64,000 nucleotides of DNA from Isoetes taiwanensis (Eukaryota > Streptophyta > Lycopodiopsida > Isoetales > Isoetaceae), in contig JAJEKV010000063.1 in NCBI GenBank assembly GCA_021234155.1, forward strand, positions 2,944,948 to 3,008,947, read 5' to 3'. Positions 50,436 through 61,309 of the stretch are shown piece after piece. Under the pieces are notes generated by a model. That model made no database searches. It saw only the letters and a list, made by a program, of their open reading frames with translations, and had not been told where the DNA came from. Both the position numbers and the translations under genes were made by a program. Position 1 is the stretch's first letter. Each line of letters begins with the position of its first letter.

Positions 50436-51657
50436 GGATGAGCAATAGGATGAACAAGGAAGATGATCAGGTGAGGCACATAATATTCCAGCAATTAAAG
50501 GGCCAGAACATGGTTAGAAACTCGAGAAGAGCTTAGCTTTAGTACATGTCAAAATTATTGCATTGTAATATACCTACTTCAATGAAATTTCTACTTGCTT
50601 GGTATTTCTACTATTTGTTTTGGAATTTCGAGTTTTTCATTTCTAATAATTGTTTGCATCGTTGATTTGCATTGACCAATATTTGACTTGTGTTTGTAAT
50701 CAACTTTCTCCTAGATCTGACACCAAACTTATAGCAGCATATCGTGGTAGTTTTTAAAACTTTAACGCCCAGTATGCAAAATATCAAGCTTGATGAGTTT
50801 AGCGGTGAAGAAGCGGAATGACTTATACGGTCATTTGATGGCCTGTTCAATACATTAACAGGAGGGTTGAGCTTCAACACAAATTTTCAGAACAGTGGAA
50901 TTTCGCAAGAACAAAAAATTCATGCACTCACCTTCGAATTTGATCGAAGTTGTTATCGATTGGATCGGTGGTTTCCGCCAAGGATGAATTCACAAATGTG
51001 TAGAAATTTCCATTCTTGTTAGCAGCTCGAAATTGGATCGAATTTATTTTTTATTTTTATTTTGCTTACGCCAGCCTAACCAAGCATGCAACCCTCCTTG
51101 CAATTCCCTGGCCTATCCACGTGTCTATTCCACACCATCATATGATGTGACCTTACCGCCCGTCCGATCTTTAATTTTATGAATCTACGGATGCTGAAAA
51201 TTAGAAAAGCACGGTAAAATGGCCTACGGAGATCGAATGGGTTGCCAGCTTAAGTTTACGCCTCGTTCTACCAAGGGTTATCGTTCCACATTGTTTCTAA
51301 GTTAGATCTTGATCTAGAAAGGATGGTGAAAATATGCTGGAGGACCGTGCCTATTCCGGAACGTCGCTATAGCTCAGGAATTAGCACTTATCTGTCTCCT
51401 TGTTTTCTTCCTACAGTTTTTTCCTTGCTGGCTTACCGCCAGACAATCATCTTTCCGCTATGGCAGACAGAGCGCATCCGGCAAGCCTGGATATTTTCTT
51501 TTTTAAGGTAATAGAAATGTTTTCCTCCTTTTCCGTTTTATGTGGTTCAAATGTATCTCTGATTCATTTTGAAGGCTGATAAACACATTCTTGAAGGAAC
51601 TATGCGGAAATGTAGGCGATAGACCCTTTGCTTGTGCCAGCTAGGCGTATGAACACA
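50436..51657 (+). other. Intergenic, no gene recognised
   Basis: Harbinger 3' flank, then sequence that could be the promoter and 5' leader of the MSH2-like fragment. A 62-codon open frame at 51,323-51,511 matches nothing known to me. Confidence 0.45.
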
Positions 51658-51848
51658 ATGGAGAACATGGACCTTGTTGACGGAGTGGATGAGCCCAAAT
51701 TGCCGAAACTCAAACTAGGTATCTCAATTCGGATTTTACATGTGCGTCTTATTTTGCTTCCATTGATTTAGTAGGCTTCGAATTAATGCTCACATGCAGA
51801 TGCAAAACAAGCACAGGTTCTATAAAGTTTTATCAGAAGCTTTCAAGG
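51658..51848 (+). pseudogene. MSH2: MSH2-like DNA mismatch-repair gene, 5' fragment (two small exons)
   Basis: Exon 1 (51,658-51,718) encodes MENMDLVDGVDEPKLPKLKL, and a GT donor follows. After an AG acceptor at 51,799, exon 2 (51,800-51,848) continues DAKQAQ and, with one base skipped, FYKVLSEAFK, ending at a GT. Plant MSH2 proteins begin with a short acidic leader followed by LPE(L/F)KLDAKQAQGF and a Phe-rich stretch, so the join gives a convincing match with the correct phase across the intron. The next expected part (a conserved FDRKDYYTAHG motif) was not found in the following 12 kb. Either the intron is very long, or only the 5' end of the gene is present. One frame slip lies right after DAKQAQ. 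The identification rests on about 25 residues. Confidence 0.5.
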
Positions 51849-52590
51849 TACCAAATATTTTCCAACTCACATTTCTGGACATTTTGAATCTTCCAGATAC
51901 AGTGTTTGCATGTACTCCATAGACTAAAAACTCCTTTTGCTTGGCTCAGTATTTTATTTGAAGGAGTAGAAAGCAAATGTGATTGTAGCATGGAGGATTC
52001 TCAAAGTACCTCAGCCTGAAGCCAGTGCTCAGGTTTCTCAAGCATCTATTGTGTGGAACTTTGGAAATCTATTTCTTAAATGTTGCTGCTCTCGTTTAAA
52101 ACAAAGATTATGGCTCCGGGTTATAAAACCTTTGACAGGTCAGTCAACTGTTTTTTGTAAGGATCCTGAGGTCTTCTGATTCACCTTGCATGCAGGAGGC
52201 TTGCCACATCAAAGAAAAAAAAATGTGTATCCATTTTCCAGCTTTAGTCTCCGGTTCACCTGTCAGCACATGGAAGCTTGCCACATCAAAGAAAATCATG
52301 TTGTCCATTTTCCAGCTTTAGACATACCTTTCCCTACTTTTCAGACATCATTACCACTTTTCGAACATCATTCTGATTCTGGCCTGCTATTAACCTTGGC
52401 GAGTTTGAGACTAATGAGATTACTAATGGGGCTTCTAAAGCATCTAATTTTAAATGAAATCAACCCCAAATGATATAGATCTGGACCAGATTTTTATTAA
52501 GTTTGGTCCCTTCCTCAATAATCATTTAAAGACCTAGTGAAACCCATTACAAGAAAACTTCTGAAAGATTCTTCTCTTTTTATTGTTGCC
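51849..52590 (+). other. No further exons recognised downstream of the MSH2-like fragment
   Basis: Open text such as the 66-codon frame at 51,979-52,179 has no recognisable domain. A near-duplicate of about 70 bp containing TTGCCACATCAAAGAAAA and CCATTTTCCAGCTTTAG occurs at 52,200-52,255 and 52,278-52,322. Confidence 0.4.
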
Positions 52591-54720
52591 ATCATTATGT
52601 TTCCATGGATTTTACATGCATCAATCAGAATATCAATTGTATAGGCTGAAGGAAATAAGCAGCACTATAAAATATCCTCCATGTCCCAAAGGGATTCGAG
52701 AACTTATATTTATTTATTATGCCATTATTCTTTTAATTGCATCCTGCTTTTCCACTGCATGGAAGTATCTTTTCCTGCCGGTATTTGTTTTTCTTCTATT
52801 TGCAGTGTAAAGAAGCTGGTTTCCAGAGCACTGGATTATCAGAGCCCTCTAGGCCGTGTGGCTCTACATCCAATATTTGCTTATTGTTGCTTGGCGGTGA
52901 AATACTTTTTACACCTTTTCTGCCTGTTATTTGCTTAGGTGTTATATGGATGCTCCTCCTGTATAAGATGGACCGTTAAAACATGCTATTGCATCACACT
53001 GAAAACATAAGCAGGGATCCTTGGCCAAAGCAGCAACTAAGATGACTGGCGCTATTATAGGGGAACCTATAGCCTGTTCTTCCTTCCATTTTCTTTGTTG
53101 TGCAGAAACATGATACCCATTTTTTCAATCTCATTACCAAATGTTGCACAAACCTGATCAATTAAGCAGCATGTATCTGATCATTAGCAGCATGTATCTT
53201 ATATTTGTCCGGACACTAAAAATATTTGCAGCTCTTCCTATATTTTGGCCATGAATCTAGGTAGAGTCTGGTTTCAAAAATCCCCTAGAGTTTGGTTCAA
53301 GATGCCGCAGAACAGAGATCTCTAGATCCTGATAATGGCTCTAGCTTCAAATACAGGTCAAGTATTTCTTTTATCAAAGCCATCACTTTAGAGATTAATT
53401 GTCTGAGAAAGTAGCTTGAAACTATGCTATTCTTTTACTGCTCAAGATGCCCAAAACATATCAGAGAAGTTAGAAATAGCGACATCTGGTCAACCAACCG
53501 ACCTTTATAGAATGAAGTGAACATGTTTTCGTGACACTCTGTTACCCTTGCAGTAACAAATGACTCAGTACCCGTCCATATGGTTTCCAGGCAAGGTGTG
53601 ATCACCTAAAATTTGTTCTATCATATGGATTCGTGTTAATTATAATGCCATATATTAAAAGAAGATGCAAAATATAGAAGAATATAAAGCTGGTACAACT
53701 AAGCCAGGAAGGTGGAAAGGTGGCTGAAAGAGTGATGGCCAGATGCCTGATAAAATTCTGGGACCAGCTCATTATGGGAAAGGCATATGCTTCAATAGCC
53801 CAAGCACAGAATAGCATTTTACTGTTTCACAGACCCAAGACACGTAATAGAAATACAGGAAATGTTGGCTGAGCAGAAGTTGACACTGAGCTTAACACCC
53901 TATAAGTAAAAAGTCATGTCCATCTCCACTACCATGTACAGCAGCATAACTCAAAGCCATCACCGACCAGGAAGTAACATTCCTTAGGGCACTAACTCAA
54001 AGCCATCACCGACCAGGAAACAACTTATTCCTTAGGGAGAATTGTTGAACATTTGATGTCTTCACTCAAACATTCACATTTAACAGACATGTCCATACTG
54101 CATTTCTAAATATATCATAATTACATCCAAAGCTAAGTGCATTGGCATGCACCAGCTCCTTGTATCAAACACTTTATTGCAGCACAGCATTTATATCATT
54201 AACAAAACTAACATTGTTTGGTTCCATTTCATGTTGCATCTTTGCAAAGTGTGATAGCATAGGTACCATCACTGTATGTGCAGCAATTATTATATTCCAT
54301 GAGATGAGCATCGCGTCAAAAGTGAATCAAAACTTACTCACATCATTTATTATTGCATACATGTCAAGGCCACAACTAACGTATCTAAAGCTCCCACACA
54401 TTTATTGCATACATGTCAAGGGAGCTAGTATCAAGGAGACTACAACTAGCGAATGTATCCAAGTGAAACCCAGCTTCGATGCATTGGCATGAATCAACTT
54501 TCCATGTCCCAAGGCTGAAGTATTGGTCTTGAGGGCAATCAAAATCTCAACAATAGTAATTTTTAATTTTGGTTTCATATTTTTCGCGATGGCATTTGTT
54601 TTAAACACCACAATGATTCCATGGCACAACAGAGATGTATTGGTATCAAAATATAAATCCTTGAGGCCTCCTTTATCCCCACATTTGGCATACATGTCTA
54701 GGTGCTACCAGCAATGCATC
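52590..54720 (-). pseudogene. PPR (pentatricopeptide repeat) protein gene, decayed
   Basis: PPR proteins bind organellar RNA through 35-residue helical repeats. On the minus strand, 54,695-54,402 starts with MYAKCGDKGG and reaches ALGHGKLIHANASKLGF, the pattern of PLS-class repeats. Further on, with frame changes, SWNIIIAAHTVM, FAKMQHEMEPNNVSFVN and KELVHANALSFGCNYDIF (about 54,330-54,080) and NVTSWSVMALSYAA (about 53,985-53,940) extend the array. A separate LIDACKIHGNI (about 52,655-52,600) resembles the conserved segment near the C-terminus of such proteins. Stops and frameshifts occur throughout, and a 47-bp tandem duplication (53,948-54,040) interrupts one repeat. Only about three to four repeats are recognisable, fewer than in a typical functional member. 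Confidence 0.75.
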
Positions 54721-56555
54721 TATCGCAAGCCGGATCTCGGAGAAACGACGCTCCGACCCATTTCCCCTTCACGCATAAGGTGTGGCATGGACCCATTTCC
54801 CCTCTGCAGATAACATGGAGGTACGCTCCTAGAATTCTGAATTGTAATATGTTCTAGTTTCATATTTTCTTACTGCATCTAGTGAAATACCATCAAAGCT
54901 GCCTTTGCCTTGCCATCTTGAGCTTATATCCTCCAATCATTAAGTTCCATATCCTCCAATCATTAAGTTCCATGACCTGAATTGTCCTATAATTCGTTAC
55001 GTCAAAACATGCACTCCACGGCGGCATTATTCCTGCCACGTTTTTCAGCGCTTATTAAAAGTGCATTAACCTCTTCATCCAACCAACCGATGGTATACTC
55101 TGAAGACATAAAAACAACAACCAAAACAAAAGCCGTAAAATGTCATCTAGTAACAGCAAAACACTAGAGCGACTCCACGATGCGCTATGTAAACATTTGT
55201 GGAGTCGAGGCCAGCCAAATATCGTAAAGGGTTGGCAAGCGGTCACCGGAACTCCAGGCGCTAAAAATAACCCGAGTAAATGAAGGTCTTCAACAAGCTT
55301 GAAGAACCAGCGAAGGTAAAACCTAAAAAATAAGAAACACGCCGCGAATATGAATCAGCTGACAATTCTTTTTCACATGATGTATCCAAACACATCCTAA
55401 GAAAAAGAATGTGAAATATCTACGACAACATGACCAAAAAACAAAGAATTCAACACCCCCTTGCAACCATCTGAAGGGCATCACAACCTATCAAGCTTCT
55501 ATATTGCCGTCGGCTATAACTTGGCGATAGGCGAATGTCTATCTCCTAAATAAACAAAATGAATGCGGTGGTAAATAGCACTAATGAAGTTATATAACCA
55601 TGATCACTAAAACCAACAATCAATGACAGAAAATGCAGCATATGTGACGGCTGACAAACTTGCCTTAGAGTATTTGGAAATATTGACTCCTTTCGGACTA
55701 AGCACTCCGATGGCAGGTTAATAGACTCATAAAGCCTCACTATCATATTTTGATATGCTAAACTATTCATCTGCTTAAACTGTCCAAATATAACACAACA
55801 TAATTTCAATCTCAAAATATGGTACTTTAATAATCATAAACACATATGATAAAACTAAATAATAAAGGAACAAACAAACATCTACATCACAAATCAACTC
55901 CTAGCACACCTAACAATACGGGCAAAACAACACTTAGAAGCGATAAAGATATATTGCCTAGTGCAATAAGAGCAACAAAGAAATACAGCCAGTTCGCAAA
56001 CAACAAAACCCATCAACAAAGGTACCAGCAGCACAAATCAAACTAAAATCTCAAATGGCGATTAGGCGTCCGGAAATTACAACCCGTCGAAAGAACTTCC
56101 ACATCGACCTTCTAGAAACCAAAACCAAGAAAATGGCGTAAGCGAAATCGAAAAGCGTTACATAAACCACTACAACACAACAAAAGATGGCTACAACAAC
56201 CTCTTATCTTGCCCATCTAAAACTAAGAAATCACGGTATCTTAAGCGAAGAGGGATCCTTATAAACAGCGACAAGCTGGCTTCAACCGCTTGAAGAATAA
56301 ATTTCAATACAAATTTCCCTCCTTGCTAACATAAAACAACTCATGATACCTAAAACGCCAAGAACATTATTTATAAACCTTCCATTACATTACCATAACA
56401 CGGCAACGACCTGCGGCGTGCCTTTTGCTAGTTTATTTTTTTTGGGGGATGATTTTGGTGGGCTCTTTCATAATGGCGGTCTTGATGGGAGCGAGCCCTA
56501 ACAATCGTTAACTGTGTTTTCTCTCAAAGTCGAGTAGGGTTTTGCCAACTCTTGA
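54721..56555 (-). other. No gene recognised
   Basis: Could contain the 5' part of the decayed PPR gene or its flank. An 89-codon minus-strand open frame at 55,546-55,815 has no identifiable domain. The sequence is A+C-rich on the plus strand. Confidence 0.4.
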
Positions 56556-56556
56556 C

Positions 56557-56733
<177 letters not shown>

Positions 56734-57632
56734 GCACAGGAAACAACGACCTTGACCTTTAGCGTATTTGAATGCTTGAAGTTGCCTTCATAGAATAGAA
56801 TTGTTACATTGCTTTGAATATTGTTATTAGTTTATTTTAAGGTCTTATTTCTATTACTGTCTTACATTTATTCTATTAAGATTTAGCTTTATTAGGTTTA
56901 GCTATTGCTAAGGTATGGTTCTTAGATGAGGGTGATAGAATGAGTTTTTTTGTGGATCTGTAAACTCTTGGCATCAAAGCGGGCAAAAATCTTAGTCCAC
57001 AATCACTTGAAATATTACGGAAAAAAATTCTACCACATGAAAAAGAACCAGCAGGCACAACCATTACATCTTTAGATATATCCATAATATGCCCCAAAAT
57101 GTTAAGACTAACTCTTTCCCTAACGAATTGCCCCTTAACAAATGGCAATTCAAAAATATTCTTGAAGCTTAGCTTGTGTATTTTGAGAGGCCTTATCCAC
57201 CATTGCATATTCCCACTGATTTAATCAGATAACTTCTACAAACCATAGAATTAGAGATACAAACCTCTTTAAAATGAGAGACGTCCAATTTTAATCAAGG
57301 GAATCACTTCATTAAATAGAAAACAATAATGATTGTTAATGCACATGATCTTGAAATAACTACTTCAAGACTAAAATCAACAAGAATTATAAGTAACAAG
57401 TTATTATGTAGCAAAATGACTTCTAACTCACCATCTCCATGCCAATCTCCTCTGCTCGCACATGCCACATTCCTTCAATTTGTATAATGGCATTGGATCT
57501 TTCTTTAGTAATGCCCTTTCAATTGCTTTGTCATAATAGATTCTCAATTAGACCACTTCCGTAAGCTATAGCCATGCTACTTAATTGGTATCATAGTAGA
57601 TACATTGGAGAGGATGATATCGTGTTATATGG
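56734..57632 (+). other. No gene recognised
   Basis: The longest frame is 110 codons on the minus strand (56,876-57,208). It contains a non-repetitive, protein-like stretch (FVKGQFVRERVSLNILGHIM), but I recognise no family and leave it uncalled. Confidence 0.4.
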
Positions 57633-57772
57633 AATGGGAAGAGGGAGGCGATTCTTGTGTGAGCAAGGCAAGCTGGCTACTGCCAGCAGCCATGAGCAAC
57701 GTTTAAGTGAGGCCGGGTGCTGGCCATGCCAGCTTGCCTTGCTCACATGAGAATCGTCAACCTCTTCCCATT
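57633..57772. other. Long near-perfect hairpin (candidate small-RNA precursor or tiny MITE)
   Basis: 57,633-57,677 pairs with 57,728-57,772 over 45 positions with five mismatches. The inner 20 of these (TGTGAGCAAGGCAAGCTGGC) pair perfectly, and weaker pairing continues inward through CCAGCA/TGCTGG, leaving a loop of about 20 nt. No coding sequence. It lies about 600 bp upstream of the UBTD-like gene. The arms do not match a conserved plant miRNA I know, so a lineage-specific miRNA, a siRNA hairpin or a miniature transposon are all possible. Confidence 0.7.
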
Positions 57773-58178
57773 TCCACGGTGTCAAGGAAAGCCACGACCT
57801 AATGATCCAAAGATGGCGTAGATGATCTGGCAATGGTGTAGATGCTTCAGGTTTCAAGCAAGATTCGACTTTAGATTTTCCTTCAGCTCTGACGATTCTT
57901 CAGCTACGACGACGATGCTTCGAGTTTTAGGTATAGATAATTGGCTATACAGGTCATTGCGAGAAGGCTTTGCTATCATTCTTGATTAGAATGGTGGCTA
58001 GATGGTAGCCGTTCATTGGATACAAATCAAGAATGTGAATTTATTGTTCTTGACGTATGCGAAGAATCACTGGAGAGGGCTAGAGCTTGGTGTGAAAATG
58101 TCAACAAAGACGTCGACACGACCATGGGGAGCCAATATATTGAGGAGGCTTCTATGTGTTCATGTTCATGTAGGTTAA
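57773..58178 (+). other. Upstream region of UBTD-like gene
   Basis: No gene seen. GATGATT- and CTTCAGCT-like words recur between 57,840 and 57,930 without clear periodicity. Confidence 0.4.
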
Positions 58179-58220
58179 GAAGGGCCTTTTTATAAAACCC
58201 TTTATAAAAATAGGCCCTTC
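58179..58220. repeat. Short hairpin near UBTD-like promoter
   Basis: GAAGGGCCTTTTTATAAA (58,179-58,196), loop ACCC, then TTTATAAAAATAGGCCCTTC (58,201-58,220). The two arms pair almost perfectly and each contains a TATAAA, so the core-promoter-like word appears on both strands about 160-190 bp before the proposed start codon. Confidence 0.75.
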
Positions 58221-58381
58221 AGAAGCAGCAGCAACCCACGAAGCACGTCTCTCTTTCTTGGCCCTTGCCGGACATCTTTTTTGCCCTTTTAGCTATGCCT
58301 TTTATCTCCTTCCTAAAAATAACCATATTTCCCCCCTTCCAATTTGCTAAAAGTAAACTGGGACCTCTCATAGTTTCAGCT

Positions 58382-59474
58382 ATGGGCTTGTTGCAGCTTT
58401 TTCTTCTTCCCGCCTAGATGGTGAGTTTTTGTGAACCTTTTCAGCTTTTTCCTTTTGTTGATCCCAACATATGGAGTAGCTTTTCCATTGAATTGGTCCC
58501 CCAAAATTGGCTTGATTGAAGCAAAATTAAATCGACTTGGAATTCGGGGGCCTGGGCACACATGTTGATTCAGGGAACTAGTTACTGTTTGGACAATTCT
58601 GCCCTAAAGCCGCCAAAGTAGGAATTACACTGGAATTTGCCCTTCTGTCCCAGGCTCACAGAAACAAATTGCCTACTAACATCACTGGTCGGTTGAGTGA
58701 TAAATCAGGGATAAAAGTGTTTTCTTGAGCTGTTTCAAAACTGTTAAAGAATGTGGAAATATTATTCTGATCAGTTTTCTTGTGCACTAAGATACCAGCA
58801 GGGACCCTTAACTGGGTCATTCTCTGTAAAGTGTGAAAATGGGTAAAGGCACTTTCTATCTGTATTCCAATGTCTATATTATAATCTGAGCATTCCTTCT
58901 AGATTTCTGTCTGGCCTCCAGAAATATTAATATATGATAATCCTGACAATCCCTGTGGAAGTTGTGTTATGGCAAATTTGTTAATGCAGTTGATGGACTT
59001 TAAATTACTTTTTTCAGCGCATAAAACAAAAAGGTTGAAAAAACCTAAGCCTTGGAAGCACTCACAACCTCTAACAGCAGCAGAACTGAAGAAAATGAGA
59101 GAAGAATTCTGGGATACTGCACCACACTATGGTGGAACAAGAGGTGACAAATTCTTTCTAATGTTTGGACTAGCAGGGCAAACGTATTTTTGTTTTGATC
59201 TTTATTATTTCTGGTTGTAGAAATTTGGGATGCACTTAGAGCTGCAGCAGAAGCAGACCTTAATTTAGCACAGGCCATTGTAGAAGGTGCAGGAATCATT
59301 GTTAGATCAGATGACCTATCTACATGTTATGATGAAAGAGGTATTGGAAATTTTCCGCAGATTTACTTTTAGTCTATGCTTCCTCTAACTGCCTAGATTG
59401 CTTATTCAGGAGCGAAGTATGACCTCCCCAAATATGTACTCAGTGAACCTGTGAACATGACAAAAGATTCTTAG
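58382..59474 (+). CDS. UBTD-like protein (ubiquitin-domain-containing-protein N-terminal domain), four exons
   Basis: Exons 2-4 are clean: 59,018-59,143 ([20 protein letters not shown], then [12 protein letters not shown]), 59,221-59,340 ([20 protein letters not shown], then [10 protein letters not shown]) and 59,410-59,474 ([20 protein letters not shown], stop). Introns of 77 and 69 nt have GT-AG ends in phase 1. This is the conserved domain of UBTD1/2-like proteins; plant homologues are about 115 residues and lack the ubiquitin fold. The proposed exon 1 (58,382-58,420) starts ATGGGCTTGTTGCAGC and ends at a GTGAG donor, but is out of frame as written. Removing one T from each of two TT pairs would give MGCA at the N-terminus, the myristoylation-type start of the plant family, and the correct splice phase. 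The molecular role in plants is not established; animal UBTD proteins work with ubiquitin E2 enzymes. Intron 1 is 597 nt. Confidence 0.85.
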
Positions 59475-59672
59475 CCCACCTTCTCAATACTGTTTTTAAT
59501 TTATGGCCATTTTTCTCTCTTGTGCCACTGATTTGCATGAGAGAAAATTTACCCTGTTCGTCAGAAAAGACACAGGCGTCGTATATATCTTGTATTGTTT
59601 ATAAAATTCTGTTCATATATAAAGCGTGATTTCTCTCAACAAGAGAAAATGTTTTGGTTTTTGTTTATCGAA

Positions 59673-59758
59673 GGGGTGGTGGCGCAGTTGGCTAGCGCGT
59701 AGGTCTCATAGCTACAAGTGAAATCCTGAGGTCGAGAGTTCGAGCCTCTCTCACCCCA
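59673..59758 (+). tRNA. tRNA-Met: Elongator tRNA-Met (CAT) with intron
   Basis: The cloverleaf is clear: acceptor GGGGTGG (59,673-59,679) pairs with TCACCCC (59,751-59,757), discriminator A at 59,758. Box A is GCGCAGTTGGCTAGCGC, the anticodon CAT lies at 59,706-59,708, and box B is GAGAGTTCGAGCCTCTC. An intron of about 11-12 nt (GCTACAAGTGAA region, 59,710-59,721) sits one base 3' of the anticodon, the position where plant nuclear elongator tRNA-Met genes carry introns. A CAA-rich leader is absent, but a T-rich stretch (AATTTTTATT) follows directly and can serve as the RNA polymerase III terminator. Confidence 0.96.
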
Positions 59759-59768
59759 ATTTTTATTC
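59759..59768 (+). terminator. Pol III terminator-like T run after tRNA-Met
   Basis: The first uninterrupted run of five T residues lies three bases after the discriminator base, as in most nuclear tRNA genes. Confidence 0.7.
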
Positions 59769-59774
59769 CCATTG

Positions 59775-60230
59775 TTTGGTCATAATATTTTCTCTTCGAT
59801 AATTTGGCCATAAGCCTTGGTTGTTTTGCCCAAGTATATTTTCTCCTTGAACACAGTCTTATTCCCAATGTTTCTGTCTTTGCTATAATATTTTCTCCTT
59901 TTTGACAATTTGGCCATAAGTTTGTTCTTTTTGCTCAAATATATTTTCTCCTTGCACACAATGTTGTGTTGGGTTTCTCCTTCGACACACTTTGCCATAA
60001 GTTGTGGTTGTTTTGCCCCTCTCCTTAGACACAATGTTATGTTGGGTTTCGTCTGTGCCCAATAAGTTGTGGTTGTTTTGCCCCAATATACTCTCTCCTT
60101 CGACACAATGTGTTGGGGTTTCGTCCTTGCCTCAAGTTGGGAGTGATCATTGGTTGAGTGGGTTGTCTTTGGGGTTTCGTCTTTGCCTCAAGTTGGGAGT
60201 GATCTTTGGTCTAGTGGTAACAGAGCTATA
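59775..60230 (+). repeat. Degenerate tandem repeat, about 75-100 bp unit, after tRNA-Met
   Basis: Four to five copies of a unit with ATATTTTCTCCTTCGACACA, then ATGTTGTGTTGGGTTTC, then GCCATAAGTTGTGGTTG and TTTTGCCC. The last 100 bp contain two copies of TTGCCTCAAGTTGGGAGTG followed by ATCTTTGG. The last copy runs into TGGTCTAGTGG and GAGTTTGAGCC, which resemble tRNA box A and box B but are too close together for a functional promoter. Confidence 0.7.
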
Positions 60231-60319
60231 TCTTGAGTTTGAGCCTGTTTAGAGTTTCATTATATCTACTTCTGTCCTATGTCGTTATCTTTAATAAAGT
60301 GGAACAATACACAGAAGGT

Positions 60320-61110
60320 TACTATGGCCCTTGCGCAAGGATGACTTACATAAATCGAGAAATGGTTACTGATGATACACATAAATCGAGAAATGGTCCT
60401 ATATCAGACCTATATATGTTCTTATATTTGCGTTATCACGGACCATCAGTTCGATTCGACCCGTACGGTATTAAACTTTGGGCCCACATCGTTTTGGGAC
60501 GGATCCTACGGCCCTCACATTTAGTGCATGTAGCATATATAATCGATCCTCGGTCCGGTTTCATTCAAATCTAAACCATCGTTCGAGATCCTCGACTCCG
60601 TGGCATAGATATATCTATGTGATTTGCACAAAGGATGATGCACATAATCGAGAAATGGTCAATGTCCGGACCTATGTGTTTCTTATATTTTGCGTTATCA
60701 CGGATAAATGGGTTCGGATTCTCTCTGACCCGATGGCTTTGGGCCCTTCATTTTGGGGACGGATCCTCGGCCCTGCGACTTGGGGAGTTCATGTAACATA
60801 TATGTCAGTCCTGCGGTCGAGGTTCGTCGATCTAAACCATCGGTCCGAGATCCTACGGCTCACGTTGCTTTAGATATATCCTATGTGATCCTACAGTCTA
60901 GATTGATCTTGAACTTTGAGAGTTTGTATATAATATATGTAATCAATCCTATGGTCCAGATTGATTTGATCTTAATCGTCGATTAGGATCCCTGACTCCG
61001 TTGCTTTAGATATATCAGCGTGATCCTACGGTCCCGAATGATTGATCTTGTCGTCGATTCGAATCTGACTCCGTTGCTTTAGATATGATTATAGTCCAGA
61101 TCAACCTTGG
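60320..61110 (+). repeat. Complex tandem array (about 280-bp and about 90-bp units)
   Basis: The segment with CACATAAATCGAGAAATGG, then TTATATTTGCGTTATCACGG, occurs at about 60,350-60,470 and again at 60,640-60,710, so a unit of about 280 bp is duplicated. The end of each unit, GATCCT(A/C)(C/G)GG(T/C)C, then AAACCATCG, GATCC, ACTCCGTTGC and TTTAGATATATC, is further repeated four to five times to 61,110 with a shorter period. No coding capacity; open frames through it (60,233-60,986) only follow the repeat. Confidence 0.75.
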
Positions 61111-61180
61111 TCCAAGACCTTACAGCTCATGTTGCATGCTCGAGCCTTAAGGGGGGGCTTTTATAAGTTTTTATGTTGCT

Positions 61181-61243
61181 TGGAGGATTTGAACTCTAGT
61201 CATTGCCTCCCAAGCCTCCCATTCTAACCACTAGACTAGGCAT
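61181..61243 (-). mobile_element. tRNA-derived SINE-like head (minus strand)
   Basis: On the minus strand TAGTCTAGTGG (61,238-61,228) fits the Pol III box A and GAGTTCAAATCC (61,195-61,184) fits box B, 32 nt apart as in tRNAs. There is no proper acceptor stem or anticodon arm, so it is not a functional tRNA. A T-rich stretch follows on the minus strand. This is the usual appearance of a SINE promoter; the body family is not identified. Confidence 0.6.
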
Positions 61244-61309
61244 TGATTCATTAAAAAAGTTGAAATTTCAAATATGCTTAAGGATAAAGATCTAATTAAG
61301 ACAAAATAT

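Noticed and set aside
60205-60250. A second tRNA gene (TGGTCTAGTGG with GAGTTTGAGCC)
   Set aside because: The box A and box B words are far too close and no acceptor or anticodon stem can be formed.
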